DNA of 64,000 nt, taken from the NCBI GenBank assembly GCA_001600695.1, contig BCKQ01000007.1, positions 495,607 to 559,606 on the forward strand, read 5' to 3'. This document shows, piece by piece, positions 61,001-64,000 of this stretch. Numbering within the stretch: the stretch's first letter is position 1; each line of letters starts with the position of its first letter. The notes below the pieces were generated by a model, which saw only the letters and a list, made by a program, of their open reading frames with translations, did no database searches and was not told the origin of the DNA. This DNA comes from Ascoidea asiatica (Eukaryota; Ascomycota; Saccharomycetes; Ascoideales; Ascoideaceae). The translations under genes and the position numbers were made by a program.

Positions 61001-62320
61001 ATAGGACAAATAACCAGAAATGATTGAAGACATGTTAACAAAGCCATCAGAAAATCTTCTATATATTAAAAATGGTTGAGGTAATTCAGAATTCAAATGG
61101 TTTGGAAAAGAAACTTTAAAACTACACCCAAGAATTTCACAAATATCAACTTTCATTTTTTCTTGATCATTTAAAATTCCTCCTATAGCGGAAATCTTAA
61201 AACTTTCAGGAAAATCTTGATAAGAAAAAGCAACATTTTTTGAATTACTTGAATTATTATCCAAGGAATTATCAATCTTGTTAATAGTATTTCTGTTTTC
61301 TACATTTTGATCATTTTGATTATTATTTTCAGAAGAAATTGTAAAATTTTGTATTTCCCTATATTCCCATATATTTAAGGGAGCTTCGGTTCTTAATTGA
61401 TTTAGATTATCACCAGAAGTATCAAATTCTAATAATGGTTTTAAAAAAACACCAATATGAAATTTTTTACAATAATCAATTCCAGAGGAAAGTTCAATAT
61501 AATGTCCATGATAAACTTTATGATTTTCAATATTTTGAATTATATTAAAAGATTGAACAATTGATGATCTTTCTTTTTCTAAATTTGATAAAAAAGATTT
61601 ATCATCAGCTTCATTATAAGAAAAATTGGAAAGATTTTGTAAGTGATCATTATCATCATAAAACTTATCAAAAATAATCTTTGCTTGAAACAAATGATCA
61701 AGATTAATTAAATTTCTTTCGTAAGTTCTTAGAATTCTCAAAGTAGTATTTTTTTCAAAATGTATGAAAGATTCCAAAAACACATTTTCATCATAAGAAA
61801 CTTTTGCAACACGATTAAAAGATAATATTGGGGATAATAATTGATCTAAGTTATAATATTTTGCAAATTTATTTGCAACAAATAATGGAACCCAAATACC
61901 TTGAAATAATCTTGAAATAGATGAATTAACTTGTAATAAGAGATTTTGATTATATTCAAAAATTAAATTTGGAGGTATTCTTTTAATATTTTCATTTAAA
62001 CTTTCAATAGTCGAGTTTGAATTTTGTAATTTAGATCCAATTGATACTAAAGTGTGAATTGAACTAAGATTAATCCAACCACCAATTTTTTTTCTAAGAA
62101 TTTGAACAGGTCTTTTTGAGCCCGGTAATTTTGTTTTATATATATAAAATTCCTCTTTTTCGAAAACTATTGAATCTAAAGATTTATAGCTAGTTATTTC
62201 AGGTTCTGCAAGCAGACCATTTGAATCATCGAAATCTAAAGAAGGAATAAACATAGAATTCATCTCCCGAGACTCATTGAAAGAGGACAAATTAATCCAG
62301 CTATATGAGATTCCAATCAA
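57998..62320 (-). CDS. Large nuclear protein with two APSES/KilA-N-like domains, AT-hooks and SIM-like motifs
   Basis: A 1440-residue protein I cannot match to a named gene. Residues ~55-168 look like an APSES/KilA-N DNA-binding domain (RPVQILRKKIGGWINLSSIH and LFQGIWVPLFVANKFAKYYN, then LLSPIL; compare the Mbp1/Swi4 pattern of GWINATQI, YQGTWVPL and LRPIF). Residues ~417-515 are a second, more diverged copy (FLIYRRFSDGFVNMSSI and FLKGKWTSVDYAKFFLEKC). AT-hook motifs lie at 716-722 (RPRGRPKK) and 739-744. Residues ~985-1062 form a helical block (ELILFDKCLEKLGNFKLMTK to KIKDQWVNNL) that recalls the TFIIS N-terminal/LEDGF-type bundle. Between 670 and 1300 there are at least five hydrophobic-then-acidic SUMO-interaction-like motifs (VIDISGSETDSD, CLIIDAD, IEIEDSESEDD, IEILDSDNDND, LFVLDSEDE). 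Two ATGs (residues 1 and 20) could start it. The true C-terminus may be longer (see the frame at 57739). Confidence 0.8.
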   Translation of the reverse strand: MIGISYSWINLSSFNESREMNSMFIPSLDFDDSNGLLAEPEITSYKSLDSIVFEKEEFYIYKTKLPGSKRPVQILRKKIGGWINLSSIHTLVSIGSKLQNSNSTIESLNENIKRIPPNLIFEYNQNLLLQVNSSISRLFQGIWVPLFVANKFAKYYNLDQLLSPILSFNRVAKVSYDENVFLESFIHFEKNTTLRILRTYERNLINLDHLFQAKIIFDKFYDDNDHLQNLSNFSYNEADDKSFLSNLEKERSSIVQSFNIIQNIENHKVYHGHYIELSSGIDYCKKFHIGVFLKPLLEFDTSGDNLNQLRTEAPLNIWEYREIQNFTISSENNNQNDQNVENRNTINKIDNSLDNNSSNSKNVAFSYQDFPESFKISAIGGILNDQEKMKVDICEILGCSFKVSFPNHLNSELPQPFLIYRRFSDGFVNMSSIISGYLSYKRMQNAKLWSIEEELYIRDLLTVDITKEYIVTDKKNKFFYLNNDFLKGKWTSVDYAKFFLEKCQLKNWRDLNNFLNLEVGRISAINNLFNGPLKSDENFRLELDPPENSNNDSNNLTNGNLEETSNIPEPLNIPGTIDPSKILLNNNVSADLDSISPYNKGPSIIENKKLKDQDNKMREFQAKEDSMLSSSYLQNYFGSDSSSEFNSEPNTHNKAKISSKVEENLKSNESQDNSVIDISGSETDSDNLSVGSKAISISDDDFSDSLENIIKTQKKRPRGRPKKTKTIFTNTPFRRKGKVGRPRSIHRNLNMSTEIFEVSDSNSSSESSFEPIEEINTSKRRNKAEMLTRTSRLANRRTNKNSCFGKKRKGKRKYDEFGSEISSSSLDSLFINSSDALAENQGIDSDANISDVSLNKLIAMNNANGINKRDLLNDSDESFEPRKKRKNSSDTDFNSIWKKKTNSRVDSDYNSYSDFSDEDIMEVKSRDDLLNVSESKESRLVELGNKRNNLTRNRKNNRSEDSINRIRRVQYAKKQIQGFINLKTISKKELILFDKCLEKLGNFKLMTKAILDQTGISSVIEVLKKSRFIERLSQRFPRKNFYERIQKIKDQWVNNLIEDSQKLNMLERKRKKSQSYFSSIGKHKKSDTSNVKEIEPKKSETLDNKQLLITADKKENNLTENNSSSDDCLIIDADNYEKSINNKSSSHLERINSPIEIEDSESEDDLESLFSPKGIPAREPLTVVKKFVPEIIRDTVNIDKQKNEAIEILDSDNDNDKFDFTDKNFDRVSNNMVNNKLPNMENTVIELNEHYNENDLRNAFIAAAKRKRATQIRDEDLSSKTNEESNLFVLDSEDEFLNGAYQPDLTDISVHISYKDETEITEETKKINREEAKKSIKEILWKDSALVFSSAEKPSYSNVEEDLRKLSSEPIHPRHLKQKEKIHSNISKDQSDFQLYDHEKVSTVHSSQGKISPPNLSDISFQPVYSLPKQKKKLNSDSQY

Positions 62321-63083
62321 TTATACTTTAGCAACTATTTTTTTTATTGGAAGATGATTAATTGATTGATTATTTGATTGATTTGAATAATAACAATTCT
62401 ATTTTTATTCTTCTTTAACCAATTGTACAAATCTTTTGATGTTTTGAATTGAAGAAGACTCGAAATCTCAGCGTCAATAAAAACAAAGACGCGTATAGAT
62501 AACGTGTTTGATGCTCCTTATTTTTGGCTACACGCAAAACAAACGCCAAACCTTTCAATGCGCTCCAGTTCAATTTCCGCATCTCCGTGCTTTCTGATTC
62601 CTGATTTCCGTATTTTTGTCTTTGATTTGTTTTGTGTGTTGGAAACTGGAAAAAAAAACACAGAAACCAGAACAAAAAAGAAGAAGAATTAACAAAAAGA
62701 AGCAGAAGAAGCAAAAATAAATGAATGAGATGGAGTTTTATCACTTTGGGCCACAAACAGAAGTAGGGTTTCAATGGTTTGAAATCCAAGACTATATATT
62801 CACTGACTATAAATGTTGATCTTTTCAAAATGGAATTGATATTTTTATGGGAATTAATTTTATCTTTTTTTGATATTGAATTCCTTTATCAATTAAATAG
62901 AATTATCAATTGACCAACATTTATATTTATAAAAAAAAAAACTAGTTTTAAAAATATTATCATAATAGCATTTATATCTATATAGATATACAAGGTTATT
63001 TATACTTATATGAACATATACAAAATAATAAAATCTAGCTACTTTTAACTTTAAGTTCAAATTCAAATTTAATCCTTTTCAAA
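62321..63083. promoter_or_regulatory. Divergent promoter, APSES-like gene / 63084 gene
   Basis: 763 bp. An ACGCGT MCB hexamer at 62489-62494, about 170 bp before the APSES-like start, would suit cell-cycle control by an MBF-type factor. A GC-richer block (62480-62600) with CACGCAAAACAAACGCC contains it. A minus frame at 62415-62828 starts from TTG and is rejected. TATATA stretches near 62975-63000 serve the plus gene. Confidence 0.4.
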
Positions 63084-63830
63084 ATGCCAATCTTTGAAGC
63101 TCCTGCTGTTTATGCAAGTAGTGCTTTAACAACTGTTAATACTTATCTTATGCAACATTTAGGTTTAAATCAATTTATTAATTTAAGAATTAATGATGCC
63201 AATATTGCTCCTTTAACTACTTCTCCAACTGTTTTCTATATTCGTAGAGATAGATTTAATAGACATAGAGCTGTTAATGTTTTTGATTCAAATGGTAACA
63301 AAATTTATGTTTTCGAAAGAGAAAGTCCTTTGAATCCAATGTGGGCATTGAAAGATTTACCAAATAGAAAAGAAATCTCTTCAATTAGAGCCGGTTTTTT
63401 TTCAACTTCTGTTGATTTTCATACTGTACCTGATGTTCAGCACAGAGAATTAAAACAAAATTGGTCTTTAGCTAGTGGTAATCATCGTTCTTTTTATTTG
63501 GCTGATGGTTTTGAATATCAATGGATTAAAGGTTCAAAATATCTTGAAAGAATAAGCAATAAAGGTGCAGGTGATGAAGAATTAAGAAGTAGAATTGCAA
63601 GAGTTAGATTAATGAGACAATTTAAATTTGATTATGAATTAATATTTGATGCTCTTCAAGTTGATCCAATTGTTGCTTTATCAACTGCTTTTATTTCAAT
63701 GATGGTAGATTGGGGTGTAGGTGATATAACTGAAACTAGAGGTCCATATAATTCAACAACTAATGATACTCCAATAACCAATGATACTCCAATTACTACC
63801 GATTCACCTTTAAAAGTTACAAAAGCATAA
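63084..63830 (+). CDS. Conserved small protein, possible tubby/LURP-like fold, function unknown
   Basis: A 248-residue protein without the Asn-rich tracts of its neighbours and with good initiation context. The core reads like a beta-barrel of the tubby C-terminal/LURP-one type: VFYIRRDRFNRHRAVNVFD, GNKIYVFERESPLNPMWALK, then SIRAGFFSTSVDFHTV, SFYLADGFEYQWIKGSKYLE and VRLMRQFKFDYELIFD. A C-terminal hydrophobic helix follows (PIVALSTAFISMMVDWG), as in tubby-like proteins where a helix fills the barrel. The family assignment is by overall pattern only. The last 25 residues are a short tandem repeat of TNDTPI units (63759-63803). Members of this superfamily can bind phosphoinositides or scramble lipids, but no role is proven here. 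Start 63084 and stop 63828-63830 are clear. Confidence 0.7.
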   Translation: MPIFEAPAVYASSALTTVNTYLMQHLGLNQFINLRINDANIAPLTTSPTVFYIRRDRFNRHRAVNVFDSNGNKIYVFERESPLNPMWALKDLPNRKEISSIRAGFFSTSVDFHTVPDVQHRELKQNWSLASGNHRSFYLADGFEYQWIKGSKYLERISNKGAGDEELRSRIARVRLMRQFKFDYELIFDALQVDPIVALSTAFISMMVDWGVGDITETRGPYNSTTNDTPITNDTPITTDSPLKVTKA

Positions 63831-64000
63831 CATTTTTGAAACAATTTTGAAAACAGCTTTTTCAGAAATCTACTTAAGACAAGAAAAGGATGAATAACAT
63901 AAAAGAAAAAAAATCTGCTTTTGTCGTGCTAAAATCTCGACAAAAATTCATTTAAAAAAATAAATATAAAATTATCTCCGTCTGTCTTTTTTTGTTTTAT

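Noticed and set aside
62415..62828. 137-residue minus-strand frame with hydrophobic stretch
   Set aside because: The apparent start is TTG, and the hydrophobic part comes from T/C-rich DNA on the minus strand. It sits in the promoter of the APSES-like gene.

Overview
This window looks like nuclear chromosomal DNA of a budding yeast (Saccharomycotina). The genes are long, mostly intronless and very AT-rich. They carry Asn/Asp-rich low-complexity tracts, and orthologues of classic yeast genes are recognisable (AMN1, TSC11/AVO3, PSD2, RRN3, KGD1, MRPL44, VPS5, HTD2, FAB1), with a tRNA-Asp and an intron-containing tRNA-Asn. Two points argue against a close Saccharomyces or Candida relative. There is a VelB-like velvet-domain regulator, a family usually tied to filamentous fungi. 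In-frame CTG codons are almost absent, which would fit one of the CUG-reassigned or AT-driven lineages. A filament-forming, early-branching yeast such as an Ascoideales/Saccharomycopsis-type species is my inference, not proven. One ambiguous base (N) lies at 35018.

Layout. 1-14 kb: the 3' part of AMN1 (mitotic exit antagonist), TSC11 (TORC2 subunit) on the minus strand, then a C-terminal bZIP (Yap-type) factor convergent with PSD2 (phosphatidylserine decarboxylase). 14-31 kb: RRN3 (Pol I initiation), a Cys-rich protein of unknown function, tRNA-Asp, the velvet gene, an AlaX-type tRNA-editing protein, and two divergent paralogues of unknown function flanking tRNA-Asn. 31-42 kb: mitochondrial KGD1 with an unusual in-frame open stretch after its stop codon, MRPL44 with a conserved early intron, VPS5 (retromer), and HTD2 (mitochondrial type II fatty acid synthesis). 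42-52 kb: FAB1 (PI3P 5-kinase) and an Asn-rich putative regulator. 51.4-57.7 kb: a long gene-poor stretch with a GC-richer structured segment. 58-62.3 kb: a large nuclear-looking protein with two APSES/KilA-N-like domains, AT-hooks and many SUMO-interaction-like motifs. 63 kb: a small conserved protein of unknown function, possibly of the tubby/LURP fold.

There is no operon logic here. The functional themes are independent: signalling and lipid identity of membranes (TSC11, PSD2, FAB1, VPS5), mitochondrial metabolism and translation (KGD1, HTD2, MRPL44), and transcriptional or developmental control (bZIP, velvet, APSES-like, the Asn-rich regulator).

The most interesting items are the velvet protein in a yeast-type genome, the post-stop extension of KGD1 in a TAA-CTA-G context, and the APSES/AT-hook/SIM protein with a possible slippage site at an 11-base A run. 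Next come the divergent paralogue pair and a series of intergenic islands that are richer in GC than the genes around them.
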